From positions 1 through 36,913 of the forward strand of contig NZ_JACJSZ010000032.1 in the NCBI RefSeq assembly GCF_014698445.1: a DNA stretch of 36,913 nucleotides, in the 5' to 3' direction. The notes beneath the pieces were generated by a model that ran no database searches, was not told the DNA's origin, and saw only the letters and a program-made list of their open reading frames with translations. This DNA is from Microcystis elabens FACHB-917. GTDB taxonomy: Bacteria > Cyanobacteriota > Cyanobacteriia > PCC-6307 > Cyanobiaceae. Position 1 is the stretch's first letter. Every line of letters starts with the position of its first letter. A program made the position numbers and the translations under genes. Shown here in pieces: positions 7,161 to 15,234 of the stretch.

Positions 7161-8075
7161 TCAGCTGCCTCCCTTCTCCTGCAGCCCCTTGAGGGCCGCC
7201 AGCAGCGAGGCCGGGCTCTGGGGATCCACCATCAGCACGCTGCCGCCGTGGGAGCGGGCCATCTCCTGGCCCATCGCCATCCAGTCCTTTGCCAGCAGCA
7301 GCCGCAACCCCTCGGCCGCCGCCGGATGGGCCTCGATCACCGCCGCAAGCTCGGTGGCCGCCTCGGCCCGGGCCTTGGCCAGCAGCAGCTGCTGCTTGGC
7401 CTGGGCGTCGGCATCGAGCAGCACCGCCTCCTGCTTTGCCCTGGCATCCAGCACCAGGGCCTCGGCCCGGCCGCGGGCCGCATTCACCTGGGATTCCCTT
7501 TCCCCTTCCGAGCGCAGAATCGCCGCCCGCTTCTCCCGTTCGGCGGTCATCTGCTGCTCCATCGCCTGCTGCACCCCCTTGGAGGGCTGGATGTCGCGCA
7601 GTTCCACCCGGGTCACCTTGACGCCCCAGGGATCGGTGGCCTGGTCCAGTTCGTTGAGCAGCGTCTCGTTGACCTCACTGCGGGTGGTGAAGGTCTGGTC
7701 GAGGTCGAGCTTGCCCATCTCGGCCCGGATCTGGGTGAGCACCAGGTTGACCATGGCCGCCTGGAGGTTGTCGACGCCGTAGTAGGCGCGGGCATGCTCC
7801 AGCAGCTGCCAGTACACCACCGCATCCACCTCGATCGAGACGTTGTCGCGGGTGATGCACTGCTGGGGGGGGATGTCGAGCACCCGCTCCTTCAGGGATT
7901 CATGGCTCACCACCCGCTCCAGGCCGGGGATCACCAGCGACAGGCCGGGGCGAAGCTCCCGGTCGTACTTGCCGAGGCGCTCTACCAGCATCGAGCGGCT
8001 GCTGCTGGTGACCTTCACGCCGCTGATGCCCAGTCCGGCAAGGACGGCGAGCACCGGAATGATGAGCGCTTCCAT
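7161..8075 (-). CDS. SPFH/band 7 protein, paraslipin (stomatin-like)
   Basis: The 304-residue protein begins with one hydrophobic anchor (residues 2-20). An SPFH domain follows (about 25-190: LVERLGKYDRELRPGLSLVI, then ITRDNVSIEVDAVVYWQL). After it comes a long charged alpha-helical stretch (about 175-250) and a C-terminal AAEGLRLLLAKDWMAMGQEM segment typical of paraslipins such as cyanobacterial Slr1128. Such proteins form large rings on the cytoplasmic membrane and may organise membrane domains or proteases. The partner gene class, NfeD, lies divergently 50 bp away, which is the classic slipin-NfeD association in a back-to-back rather than operon arrangement. Confidence 0.92.
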   Translation of the reverse strand: MEALIIPVLAVLAGLGISGVKVTSSSRSMLVERLGKYDRELRPGLSLVIPGLERVVSHESLKERVLDIPPQQCITRDNVSIEVDAVVYWQLLEHARAYYGVDNLQAAMVNLVLTQIRAEMGKLDLDQTFTTRSEVNETLLNELDQATDPWGVKVTRVELRDIQPSKGVQQAMEQQMTAEREKRAAILRSEGERESQVNAARGRAEALVLDARAKQEAVLLDADAQAKQQLLLAKARAEAATELAAVIEAHPAAAEGLRLLLAKDWMAMGQEMARSHGGSVLMVDPQSPASLLAALKGLQEKGGS

Positions 8076-8124
8076 GCGGGCCTCGTCACTGGGGCAACGC
8101 TAGGCAGGATGGGGGGGACCGCCA

Positions 8125-8580
8125 ATGGTGCCGTTCGCCACCATGCCGATGCCCGCGCCCCCGATCCTCTGGCTGGCCCTGGCGGGGGTGCTGCTGCTGC
8201 TGGAGCTGGTGGGCGCCGACGGGGACGGCCTGCTGCTGATCGGTGGTGTGGCGGCCCTGCTGCTCACCCTCGTCGCCATCCTGCTGCCGGTGCTGCCGCC
8301 CCTGGCCCAGCTGCTGCTCTACGCCGTGCTGGTGGGCATGGGCTACGGCTGGATGCGGCGCTGGTCGGCGCGCCGCCAGGCCCGGGCCATCCCCCCGGGC
8401 GCCCGCGCCGAACTGGCGGAGGTGACCACGGCCTTCGATGCCAGCGGCGCGGGCCGGGTGCGCTGGCAGGGCCAGAGCTGGGGCGCCGTGAATCTGGCGC
8501 CCGGCCAGGCCCTGCCCCCCGGCACCCAGGTGACGGTGATGGGGCGGGAGGGGACCCGGCTGCAGGTGCTGCCCCGCTAG
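8125..8580 (+). CDS. NfeD-like membrane protein (short form)
   Basis: The 151-residue protein has three closely spaced hydrophobic segments (about 13-30, 34-55 and 58-75). A soluble C-terminal part follows (about 95-151: GRVRWQGQSWGAVN, then GTQVTVMGREGTRLQVLPR), matching the small OB-fold of short NfeD proteins. It lacks the protease domain of long NfeD. The family works with SPFH proteins, and a paraslipin gene lies divergently next door. An internal ATG at 8143 (MPMPAPP) is an alternative start. Its stop overlaps the stop of the convergent gene in a shared CTAG at 8577-8580. Confidence 0.85.
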   Translation: MVPFATMPMPAPPILWLALAGVLLLLELVGADGDGLLLIGGVAALLLTLVAILLPVLPPLAQLLLYAVLVGMGYGWMRRWSARRQARAIPPGARAELAEVTTAFDASGAGRVRWQGQSWGAVNLAPGQALPPGTQVTVMGREGTRLQVLPR

Positions 8581-9089
8581 TCGAAGAACATCAGGCTGAC
8601 CACCTTGCCCATGTCCTCGGCGGTGCGGCAGCTGGAGAGCAGGGTCTCGCTGTCGTGGAAGGCGTAGCAGATCAGCTGGTCGCAGCGGTTGATGATCTCC
8701 TGGTTGCAGAGGCTGCTGGCCATCGGCAGGGGCAGCTCGTCGTTCTCGGGCTTCTCCACCAGGTGCAGCACCCGCTCCAGCTGGCTGCGGGATTCACCGG
8801 GCTGGCGGTCGAGGCTCTGGGGCAGCAGCACGGTGAGCCGGGCCGAATCCACCTCCAGCACGCTGCGGATCACGGCGGCGTTGACCCCCTGGGCACCGGA
8901 GGTGATCAGATTGTGGCCCTCCTGGGCCAGGGAGCGGGCCACCAGCTCCACCAGATGGATCGACACCACCGGGACGTGGCGGCTGCCGAGGAAGGCGATC
9001 CTGCGCTTGCCGCGGTCCTGGAGCATGGCCAGCTCCTGGGCGAGCGTATCGATCCGGTCCAGGGCCGGAAGATCTAGGGACCGGGTCAC
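8577..9089 (-). CDS. SLOG/DprA-like Rossmann protein (cyanobacterial 'DNA recombination-mediator protein A' group)
   Basis: The 170-residue protein has a Rossmann-like core. IAFLGSRHVPVVSIHLVELV is followed by LAQEGHNLITSGAQGVNAAV, where GSR and SGAQGVNAA are the nucleotide-binding loops shared by DprA-, LOG- and TIGR00725-like proteins. Cyanobacterial genomes carry this short stand-alone protein under a recombination-mediator name, but I know of no direct test of function. It lacks the extra domains of true DprA. The start is a GTG at 9087-9089, just beyond a short AT-richer stretch. Substrate and role remain open: DNA binding or nucleotide metabolism are both possible. Confidence 0.65.
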   Translation of the reverse strand: MTRSLDLPALDRIDTLAQELAMLQDRGKRRIAFLGSRHVPVVSIHLVELVARSLAQEGHNLITSGAQGVNAAVIRSVLEVDSARLTVLLPQSLDRQPGESRSQLERVLHLVEKPENDELPLPMASSLCNQEIINRCDQLICYAFHDSETLLSSCRTAEDMGKVVSLMFFD

Positions 9090-9128
9090 CCGTTATCGAC
9101 AACCAACGGATCGAAACTAGCAGGGCCC

Positions 9129-10235
9129 TCAGGCATGGACCGCCAGGCGCAGCCGGCGGAACAGCCGTTCGAAGTGGCAGTTCTCTTCCACCAGCCGGAT
9201 CGCGTAGGTGGCCTTCACCGCTTCGTGCAGCCGCACATGGCCGATGGCGGCGTCGATCACCTCCACGGTGGCGAGGGTGTCGTGGTCGACCTTGAGCACC
9301 GGCACCTCCAGCTCCTCGGCCCGGCTGATCAGCTGGGGCAGGGGCTCGCCGGCCCCGGTGAGGATCAGGCACTGGGTGGAGGCCTCCAGGGCGGCCAGCT
9401 GGATGTCGGTGCGGTCGGCGCCGGTGACGACGGCCATGTTGCGGCGACGGCGGAAGAACTCCATCGCCGAATTGACGTTCATGGCGCCGATCGAGAGGGT
9501 CTCCACGAGCAGATCGAGGCCATCGCGGCAGCAGAGCACGGTGGCCGCGAGCCGGCGGGCCAGCTCCTCCACCGTGACGCTGCGCAGCAGAGGGCTGCGG
9601 GGCATCACGCCCAGCACCGGGATCCCCAGCCGCTCCAGGGCCGGCAGCACCGCCTCCCGCACCTCCGGCACCACCTCGGGCAGCACGGCGTTGAGCACCA
9701 CGCCCGCCAGCAGGTCGCCCAGCTGGCGGCGGGCCTCCAGCAGGAAATCGACGCTGCGGCTGTCGCTCCAGGGGTGCACCAGCAGGACCGGGGCCTGCAG
9801 GGCCTGGGCCAGCTGCACCAGCCCCAGGCCGTAGAGCTGGCCTTCGCTGAGACTGCCAGCGGCTTCCAGCAGCACCAGCCGCTCGGCATCGTCGTGGATG
9901 CGCCGCTGCAGCAGCGTCAGCCCCTCCCCGGGGGCCAGGTCCCCGGCCAGAAGACGGGCCCGGGCGACCGCCGGTTCCAGCACGTGCAGCGAGGGGATCA
10001 GCTGTTCCGGCTCCAGCCCGAGGGTGGCGCCGATGAACTGCACATCAGGATCCAGCAGCGGGTTGCCCGGAGCCCCGTCGGCGGGGGGGTCGTGCGGGTC
10101 GTCCATGGAGGTGGCCAGCGGCTTGCCGAAGGCGAGCGGCACGCCGTGGCGGGCGAGCTGGCGGCCGAGACCGAGCACCACCGCCGACTTGCCGCTGAAG
10201 GGTTCACAGGAGCCGATCAGCAGGGGGATGGACAT
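9129..10235 (-). CDS. P-loop/DRTGG phosphotransacetylase-like protein
   Basis: The 368-residue protein starts MSIPLLIGSCEPFSGKSAVV with a Walker A-like loop (EPFSGKS) as in the dethiobiotin synthase-like N-terminal domain of long phosphate acetyltransferases. A DRTGG-type regulatory domain follows from about residue 230 (NSAMEFFRRRRNMAVVTGAD, RTDIQLAALEAS). The catalytic PTA_PTB domain is missing, so it is probably a regulatory or nucleotide-binding protein and not an acetyltransferase. Cyanobacteria widely keep this architecture, annotated as phosphotransacetylase family. The ATG at 10233-10235 is chosen because upstream in-frame sequence overlaps the divergent SDR gene. Confidence 0.78.
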   Translation of the reverse strand: MSIPLLIGSCEPFSGKSAVVLGLGRQLARHGVPLAFGKPLATSMDDPHDPPADGAPGNPLLDPDVQFIGATLGLEPEQLIPSLHVLEPAVARARLLAGDLAPGEGLTLLQRRIHDDAERLVLLEAAGSLSEGQLYGLGLVQLAQALQAPVLLVHPWSDSRSVDFLLEARRQLGDLLAGVVLNAVLPEVVPEVREAVLPALERLGIPVLGVMPRSPLLRSVTVEELARRLAATVLCCRDGLDLLVETLSIGAMNVNSAMEFFRRRRNMAVVTGADRTDIQLAALEASTQCLILTGAGEPLPQLISRAEELEVPVLKVDHDTLATVEVIDAAIGHVRLHEAVKATYAIRLVEENCHFERLFRRLRLAVHA

Positions 10236-10298
10236 GGTGCGACCTCGCCGGGTCCCGCAGGTGCCCGGCAATCTAGGCAGCACTTCCACCCCAGGCCC

Positions 10299-11033
10299 AT
10301 GGCGGACCCGTCGAGCGCAGCCCCCACCGTGGCGATCACCGGTGCCAGCGGCGCCCTGGGCCAGGCCCTGCTGCGCCGCTGGCACCGCCGCGGGGCCCGG
10401 CTGATCGCCCTCTGCCACGGCCTCACGCCGCTGCAGCTGGAGGCTCCGGACGGCCGCCCGATCCCCCTGCGCCAGGTGCACTGGCAGGTGGGCCAGGAGG
10501 AGGCCCTCGAGGCCCTGCTGGAGGAGGTGGACGTGCTGGTGATCAACCACGGCATCAACGTCCATGGCGACGGCAGCGCCGAGGCAACGCGCTGTTCCCT
10601 GGAGGTCAATGCCCTGAGCGCCTGGCGGCTGCTGGAGCTGTTCGCCGCCGTGGTGGCGCGGCGGGATCCGGCGCGGCAGGGCGGGCGCCGACGGCCGGAG
10701 GTGTGGGTGAACACCTCGGAGGCGGAGATCCAGCCGGCCCTGAGCCCCCTCTACGAGATCAGCAAGCGCCTGCTGGGCCAGCTGCTGAGCCTGCGGGCCC
10801 CGGAGCTGGCCCGGGCGCTGCGGCTGCGGCGGCTGGTGCTCGGCCCGTTCCGTTCGGCCCTCAACCCGATCGGGGTGATGGGGGCCGACTGGGTGGCCGG
10901 CGAGATCCTGCGGCAGGCCGACTGGAACTGCGGCCTGATCATCGTGACGCCGAACCCGATCACCTACCTGCTGATGCCCCTGGTGAGCCTGGGCCGGTGG
11001 GCGTATGTGAGCCTGCTGCTGCGGCGGCCGTGA
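10299..11033 (+). CDS. Short-chain dehydrogenase/reductase (SDR) family protein
   Basis: The 244-residue protein has the SDR cofactor motif TGASGALG near its N-terminus (about residues 13-20) and an NHG motif (about 86-88). Its catalytic motif is YEISK, of YxxxK type, at about residues 152-156. It is an NAD(P)-dependent oxidoreductase of unknown substrate. The C-terminus has a hydrophobic stretch (PITYLLMPLVSLGRWAYVSL) suggesting membrane association, as in cyanobacterial proteins where this module pairs with sterol desaturase-like domains. It is divergent from the phosphotransacetylase-like gene (63 bp apart). It ends 4 bp from the stop of convergent map. Confidence 0.8.
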   Translation: MADPSSAAPTVAITGASGALGQALLRRWHRRGARLIALCHGLTPLQLEAPDGRPIPLRQVHWQVGQEEALEALLEEVDVLVINHGINVHGDGSAEATRCSLEVNALSAWRLLELFAAVVARRDPARQGGRRRPEVWVNTSEAEIQPALSPLYEISKRLLGQLLSLRAPELARALRLRRLVLGPFRSALNPIGVMGADWVAGEILRQADWNCGLIIVTPNPITYLLMPLVSLGRWAYVSLLLRRP

Positions 11034-11037
11034 TCGC

Positions 11038-11898
11038 CTAGAAGTCGCGGTCGGTGAGGATCTCGCAGCCGTCGGAGGTGACGACGATGGTGTGCTCCCA
11101 CTGGGCCGAGAGGCTGCCGTCGACGGTGACCACGGTCCAGCGGTCCTTGAGGGTGCGGCAGGCCTTGCTGCCGGCGTTGAGGATCGGTTCCACCGCCAGG
11201 GTCATGCCGGCCCGCAGCTGCATGTTGGGCAGGTCGCGGGTGCGGTAGTTGAACACCGAGGGCTCCTCGTGCAGGTTGCGGCCCACTCCGTGGCCCGTGT
11301 AGTCCTCGACGACGGCGTAGCCGTGGGCCTCGACGTGGTCCTGGACGGCGCCGGCCAGCTCCAGCAGGGTGCTGCCCGCCTTCACCGTGGCCAGGCCCTT
11401 CATCAGCGATTCCTGGGCCACCCGGCTGAGGCGGCGGGCCTCCTCGGGCACCCCCTCGCCGACGCAGAGGGTGACGCAGCTGTCGCCGTGGAAGCCCTCG
11501 TAGTAGGCGCCGGTGTCGATCTTGACCAGATCGCCGGCCTTGATCACCCGTTTGGCGCTGGGGATGCCGTGGACCACCTCGTTGTTGATGCTGGCGCAGA
11601 TGCTGGCCGGGAAGCCGTGGTAGCCCTTGAAGCTGGGGGTGGCTCCCATGGCACGGATGCGGGCCTCGGCGTGGCGGTCGAGGTCGCCGGTGGTCATGCC
11701 CGGCGCGGCCATGTCGATGATCTCCCGCAGCACCGTGGCCACGATGCGGCTGGCCTGGCGCATGATCGCGGTCTCCCGCGCCGACTTCACCTCGACGCCG
11801 CGGCGGCCCTTCTGAATGCGGGGACCGGCCTGGGTGAGAGGGGTTCCACCGCCCTTGACGCCGTTGGTGCTGGCCAGCAGATCGGCGAACAGGTTCAT
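11038..11898 (-). CDS. map: Methionine aminopeptidase, type I
   Basis: The enzyme removes the N-terminal methionine from nascent proteins. The 286-residue sequence shows the five metal ligands in order: the two Asp in [19 protein letters not shown], His in [12 protein letters not shown], Glu in LAVEPILN and Glu in QWEHTIVVT. The [22 protein letters not shown] substrate-pocket region also fits, with its catalytic His. About 35 N-terminal residues precede the catalytic domain; this extension, including [20 protein letters not shown], is common in cyanobacterial copies. The ATG at 11896-11898 is the natural start. It is convergent with the SDR gene and divergent from a small membrane protein gene. 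Confidence 0.95.
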   Translation of the reverse strand: MNLFADLLASTNGVKGGGTPLTQAGPRIQKGRRGVEVKSARETAIMRQASRIVATVLREIIDMAAPGMTTGDLDRHAEARIRAMGATPSFKGYHGFPASICASINNEVVHGIPSAKRVIKAGDLVKIDTGAYYEGFHGDSCVTLCVGEGVPEEARRLSRVAQESLMKGLATVKAGSTLLELAGAVQDHVEAHGYAVVEDYTGHGVGRNLHEEPSVFNYRTRDLPNMQLRAGMTLAVEPILNAGSKACRTLKDRWTVVTVDGSLSAQWEHTIVVTSDGCEILTDRDF

Positions 11899-11961
11899 GC
11901 GATGAGGTACGGGTCCGTTCCTTCAAGTTATCAATGGCATCCCTGCCCCCGTCGGTCTCCC

Positions 11962-12297
11962 GTGTCCAACCCCACCCCGTCCTGGGGCGCCCGCCTGCGG
12001 CAGGCCCATGCGACGCTGGCGCCGCTGGTGCTCGCCCCGCTGCTGCTCTCGGCCGTCACGGGTGTGGGTTACCGCCTGCTGCGCGACTGGGGAGGGATGG
12101 GCCGGGACCAGGCCCATCCGCTGATGGTGCTGCACGAGGGCGAGTGGCTCCAGACCTGGCTGGGACCGGCGGGAGAGACCCTCTACGTGCTGCTCAACGG
12201 ACTGGGGCTGCTGTGGATGCTGGTCACGGGGGGGGCGATGGCCTGGGAGCGGCTGCAGCGGAGCTGGCGGCGGCGCGGGGGGAAGGGGGTCTCCTGA
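11962..12297 (+). CDS. Small two-helix membrane protein, PepSY-associated-TM-like
   Basis: Predicted 111 residues from a GTG at 11962 (MSNPTPSWGARLRQAHATLA). It has two membrane segments, APLVLAPLLLSAVTGVGYRL (about 19-38) and LYVLLNGLGLLWMLVTGGAM (about 76-95). Between them is a short loop with HEGEWLQTWLGPAGE, and the end is a basic tail. The layout resembles the C-terminal hairpin of PepSY-associated membrane proteins and small cyanobacterial relatives. Function is unknown. An ATG at 11934 is in another frame, which is why the GTG is preferred. The end lies 42 bp before rplS, so cotranscription is possible. Confidence 0.7.
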   Translation: MSNPTPSWGARLRQAHATLAPLVLAPLLLSAVTGVGYRLLRDWGGMGRDQAHPLMVLHEGEWLQTWLGPAGETLYVLLNGLGLLWMLVTGGAMAWERLQRSWRRRGGKGVS

Positions 12298-12339
12298 GAG
12301 GGTAAGGTGTTTGTTTGGCCAGGCGCTCCGAGAAAAGGG

Positions 12340-12840
12340 ATGGCAACCGAGACCGATCCGACCACCGACGATCCAACCCCCGCGGATCCGTCCAGCACAT
12401 CCACCGCGGTGGATGTGCTGAGCGAGGACGCAGTGACCGCTGAGGTGGCCGCGCCTGCCGCCGTGACCGTCACCACCGGCCGGCTCAGCGCCCGTGCCCT
12501 GATCGACGAGTTCGAGGCGGCCCAGCTCAAGAGCGACCTCCCCGAGATCTACGTGGGCGACACCGTCAAGGTGGGCGTGCGGATCCGGGAGGGCAACAAG
12601 GAGCGGGTGCAGCCCTACGAGGGCGTGGTGATCGCCAAGCGCCACGGCGGCCTCAACCAGACGATCACCGTGCGCCGCATCTTCCAGGGCATCGGCGTGG
12701 AGAGGGTGTTCATGCTGCACAGCCCCCAGGTCGCTTCCGTCAAGGTGGAGCGGCGCGGTAAGGTGCGTCGGGCGAAGCTCTTCTATCTGCGTGACCGGGT
12801 GGGTAAAGCCACTCGCGTCAAACAGCGCTTCGATCGCTGA
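12340..12840 (+). CDS. rplS: 50S ribosomal protein L19
   Basis: Ribosomal protein at the 30S-50S interface. The conserved domain is clear from residue 47 on: [62 protein letters not shown] and the C-terminal [20 protein letters not shown]. At 166 residues it is longer than E. coli L19 (115) because of an acidic, Thr/Asp/Pro-rich N-terminal extension of about 45 residues. Such extensions are usual in picocyanobacteria. The ATG at 12340 follows AAAAGGG directly. Another in-frame start exists upstream at 12307 but would only add low-complexity residues. Gene order with tRNA-Trp, the PSHCP-like gene, tRNA-Asp and gltX follows. Confidence 0.96.
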   Translation: MATETDPTTDDPTPADPSSTSTAVDVLSEDAVTAEVAAPAAVTVTTGRLSARALIDEFEAAQLKSDLPEIYVGDTVKVGVRIREGNKERVQPYEGVVIAKRHGGLNQTITVRRIFQGIGVERVFMLHSPQVASVKVERRGKVRRAKLFYLRDRVGKATRVKQRFDR

Positions 12841-12905
12841 AGCCTGGTTTCCTGGGTGGCCATCGCCCGCGAATCCCTCTCACGCTTTCCAGGGGCCATC
12901 GCCTT

Positions 12906-12978
12906 GCGCCGTTAGTTCAGCTGGTAGAACGCAGGTCTCCAAAACCTGATGTCGGGGGTTCAAGTCCTCCACGGCGCG
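12906..12978 (+). tRNA. trnW: tRNA-Trp (CCA anticodon)
   Basis: A 73-nt cloverleaf: the acceptor arm GCGCCGT pairs with ACGGCGC (12971-12977), with G as discriminator. The anticodon stem CAGGT/ACCTG encloses the loop CTCCAAA with CCA at 12939-12941. The T arm is GGGGG-TTCAAGT-CCTCC with one weak pair. The 3' CCA is not encoded. It is likely cotranscribed with rplS and the downstream small gene. Confidence 0.95.
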
Positions 12979-13014
12979 TTCGATGGTCCCATTTGCAGTC
13001 TCGTGGTTCCGAAC

Positions 13015-13203
13015 ATGGAGTTGGATCTACAACCCGGTGATGTGGTCAAGGTGCTGGAATCAGCCGCCCTTGGCTGGGTCCGGGCCCGGGTGATCCGGGT
13101 CAAGTCCGGAGGTCGGGTCGTGGTCCAGAGCGACCAGGGGCGGGAATTCACCGCCCGGGGCAATCAGGTGCGCCTGATCGAACCCGCCGGCTTCCGACCC
13201 TGA
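13015..13203 (+). CDS. PSHCP-like hyperconserved 62-residue protein (Tudor-like fold)
   Basis: An ATG at 13015 gives exactly 62 residues, MELDLQPGDVVKVLESAALG to RLIEPAGFRP. Length, sequence style and position next to rplS, tRNA-Trp and gltX match the hyperconserved protein described in marine Synechococcus and Prochlorococcus (PSHCP). From memory, that protein is reported to have a Tudor/SH3-like fold and to bind RNA. The pattern PGDVVKV...WVRARVIRV...RVVVQSDQGREFTARGNQVRLIE is consistent with a small beta-barrel. It follows tRNA-Trp by 36 bp and is closed by a strong terminator. This suggests one transcript with the tRNA and a translation- or RNA-related role. Identity is recalled and was not checked by search. 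Confidence 0.75.
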   Translation: MELDLQPGDVVKVLESAALGWVRARVIRVKSGGRVVVQSDQGREFTARGNQVRLIEPAGFRP

Positions 13204-13238
13204 ACCCGGCGCCTCGGCGTCGCTTCCGGCCCATGTCT

Positions 13239-13264
13239 GCCCCGTGCCCCGCACGGGGCTTTTT
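13239..13264 (+). terminator. Rho-independent terminator after the PSHCP-like gene
   Basis: GCCCCGTGC (13239-13247) and GCACGGGGC (13251-13259) form a perfect 9-bp GC-rich stem with a CCC loop, followed at once by TTTTT (13260-13264). It lies 36 bp after the stop of the 62-residue gene and would end the rplS-tRNA-Trp transcript before tRNA-Asp. Confidence 0.93.
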
Positions 13265-13430
13265 GTATGCCGCCATCCCGGCGGCCACTGCCGCATGGCG
13301 GCGACTGGGGCGCCGTTGACGGAGGGACCGGTGACGATGGATACTTTCAATGTCGGTGTTCGCGCCGTCGCGATCGCCTATCGGTGCCACATTCACCCCC
13401 CGGGGCGGATCGGGGCCCGAACAACGGTCT

Positions 13431-13504
13431 GGGACTGTAGTTCAATCGGTTAGAGCACCGCCCTGTCACGGCGGAAGTTGCGGGTTCGAGCCCCGTCAGT
13501 CCCG
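13431..13504 (+). tRNA. trnD: tRNA-Asp (GTC anticodon)
   Basis: A 74-nt cloverleaf: acceptor GGGACTG pairs with CAGTCCC (13497-13503), with G as discriminator. The anticodon stem CCGCC/GGCGG encloses the loop CTGTCAC with GTC at 13465-13467. The T arm GCGGG-TTCGAGC-CCCGT fits. It ends only 24 bp before the gltX start, so the two may share a transcript. Confidence 0.95.
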
Positions 13505-13528
13505 TTCTCACCACCTGGAGCCGATTCC

Positions 13529-14971
13529 GTGGCCGCAGCGGTTCCTGTACGCGTTCGGCTGGCCCCCAGCCCCACCGGCACCCTCCACATCGGCACCGCC
13601 CGCACCGCGGTGTTCAACTGGCTGTTCGCCCGCCACCTGGGGGGTTCCTTCCTGCTCCGCATCGAGGACACCGACCGGGAACGGTCCAAAGCCGAGTACA
13701 CCGGGAACATCCTCGACGGCCTGCGCTGGCTGGGGCTCACCTGGGACGAGGAGCCGGTGGTGCAGAGCGCCCGCATTGAGGCCCACCGGCAGGCCATCGC
13801 CCAGCTGCTGGAGAGCGGCCACGCCTACCGCTGCTTCGCCAGCGACGCCGAGCTGGCGGCGATGCGGGAACGGCAGCAGGCCGAGGGCCGGGCCCCCCGC
13901 TACGACAACCTGCACCGGGACCTGACCCCCGCACAGCGGCAGGCCTACATCGAGGAGGGGCGCGAGGCGGTGATCCGCTTCCGCATCGACGACGACGCCA
14001 CGATCACCTGGAACGACCTGGTGCGCGGCGAGATGCGCTGGGCGGGGAGTGATCTGGGCGGCGACATGGTGATCGCCCGCCGGGCGCCGGCCGAGGCCAT
14101 CGGCGACCCGCTCTACAACCTGGTGGTGGTGGTGGACGATGCCGCCATGGCCATCAGCCACGTGATCCGCGGCGAGGACCACATCGCCAACACCGGCAAG
14201 CAACTGCTCCTGTACGCGGCCCTGGGGCTGACCCCGCCCCGGTTCGCCCACACCCCCCTGATCCTCAACCAGGAGGGCCGCAAGCTCTCCAAGCGCGACG
14301 GCGTCACCTCGGTGGCTGAGTTCCGGGCCATGGGCTACACCGCCGAGGCCCTGGTCAACTACATGACCCTGCTGGGCTGGTCGCCGCCGGAGGGCCTCGG
14401 CGAGCGCTTCAGCCTCGAGCAGGCGGCCGCGGTGTTCTCCTTCGAGCGCGTCAACCGGGCCGGGGCACGCTTCGACTGGGACAAGCTCAACTGGCTCAAC
14501 GCCCAGGTGCTGCACGGGCTGGAGGCGGGCGAGCTGCGCCGGCGGCTGCTGCCCCTCTGGCGGGCGCGGGGCTGGGGCGAGGGGGCCGGCGCCGATGCCG
14601 CCTGGCAGGAGGATCTCTGCGCCCTGCTGGGGCCTTCCCTCAGCCTGCTGGCGGACGGCGTCGCGCAGGCCGCCCCCTTCTTCGAGACGCCGGAGCCGGA
14701 CGAGGCCGCCCTGGCCCTGCGGGCCGATGGCCCCACCCGCGCCGTCCTGGCGGCCCTGCTGGAGCGGCTGTCGGAGGGGCCCCTCGAGGCCGACGCCGCC
14801 CAGGCGCTGCTGGGGGCCGTCGCCACGGCCGCGGGCGTCAGGAAAGGGGTGGTGATGAAGGGCCTGCGGGCCGCGCTGCTGGGCAGCCTCAAGGGGCCCG
14901 ATCTGCTCACCACCTGGCTGCTGCTGCACCGGATCGGCAGCGACCGGGAGCGGATCGCCGCCGCGCTCTGA
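13529..14971 (+). CDS. gltX: Glutamyl-tRNA synthetase
   Basis: Class I synthetase that charges tRNA-Glu; in cyanobacteria it is usually non-discriminating and also supplies Glu-tRNA-Gln. Cyanobacteria also use Glu-tRNA for tetrapyrrole synthesis. Seen: the HIGH-type motif in [20 protein letters not shown] near residues 11-30, [29 protein letters not shown], the KMSKS-type motif [10 protein letters not shown], and the C-terminal anticodon-binding domain. Length of 480 residues is normal. The GTG at 13529 is preferred: GGAG at 13517-13520 sits 8 nt upstream, and any earlier start would run into tRNA-Asp. It is convergent with a small minus-strand gene. Confidence 0.96.
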   Translation: MAAAVPVRVRLAPSPTGTLHIGTARTAVFNWLFARHLGGSFLLRIEDTDRERSKAEYTGNILDGLRWLGLTWDEEPVVQSARIEAHRQAIAQLLESGHAYRCFASDAELAAMRERQQAEGRAPRYDNLHRDLTPAQRQAYIEEGREAVIRFRIDDDATITWNDLVRGEMRWAGSDLGGDMVIARRAPAEAIGDPLYNLVVVVDDAAMAISHVIRGEDHIANTGKQLLLYAALGLTPPRFAHTPLILNQEGRKLSKRDGVTSVAEFRAMGYTAEALVNYMTLLGWSPPEGLGERFSLEQAAAVFSFERVNRAGARFDWDKLNWLNAQVLHGLEAGELRRRLLPLWRARGWGEGAGADAAWQEDLCALLGPSLSLLADGVAQAAPFFETPEPDEAALALRADGPTRAVLAALLERLSEGPLEADAAQALLGAVATAAGVRKGVVMKGLRAALLGSLKGPDLLTTWLLLHRIGSDRERIAAAL

Positions 14972-14994
14972 GGCCACCCCCGGGGGGCACCTCA
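14969..14994. terminator. Imperfect hairpin spanning both stop codons at the gltX junction
   Basis: TGAGG (14969-14973) pairs with CCTCA (14990-14994), and the inner CCCCC pairs with GGGGG, leaving a small internal bulge and a very tight or strained loop. The left arm contains the gltX stop and the right arm the stop of the opposite gene. No T-run follows on either strand, so termination activity is uncertain. Confidence 0.35.
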
Positions 14995-15234
14995 GTCGTC
15001 GAGGGCGCCGTAGATCGGCTCCACCCGGATCGCCTGCACGCTGCCGGCACGCAGCACGAGGAACTCGCTGCTCAGGTCGTTGATCGGCACGTTCACGAAG
15101 GTGTCGAGGGCCGCCGCGTTGAGCACCCCGCCGTACCAGGCCTGGAAGTCCTCCAGGGTGTTGAAGTGCACCTCCTGGTGGTGCCCGCCCCTCAGGAAGA
15201 GGTGGATGGCGTAGCGGCGGGGGGTGCGGGCCAT
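14992..15234 (-). CDS. Conserved-looking small hypothetical protein (80 aa)
   Basis: The ATG at 15232-15234 gives 80 residues: MARTPRRYAIHLFLRGGHHQ, then EVHFNTLEDFQAWYGGVLNA, ending PIYGALDD. It has no signal peptide or membrane segment. The predicted pattern is strands with one helix (TLEDFQAWYGGVLN), suggesting a compact alpha/beta domain. I do not recognise a named family, although its composition and position beside gltX look like a retained gene. Its 5' end overlaps the 3' end of the upstream DUF1643-like gene by 43 bp, suggesting cotranscription from the same promoter. Confidence 0.7.
   Translation of the reverse strand: MARTPRRYAIHLFLRGGHHQEVHFNTLEDFQAWYGGVLNAAALDTFVNVPINDLSSEFLVLRAGSVQAIRVEPIYGALDD

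Noticed and set aside
7248..9077. Plus-strand open frame of about 600 codons across the paraslipin gene
   Set aside because: His/Gln/Gly-rich shadow; paraslipin, NfeD-like and SLOG-like genes explain the DNA.
12906..13504. Integration (att) site of a genomic island at the tRNA genes
   Set aside because: Neighbouring genes are core genes, and I found no integrase or repeated tRNA 3' end in the window.
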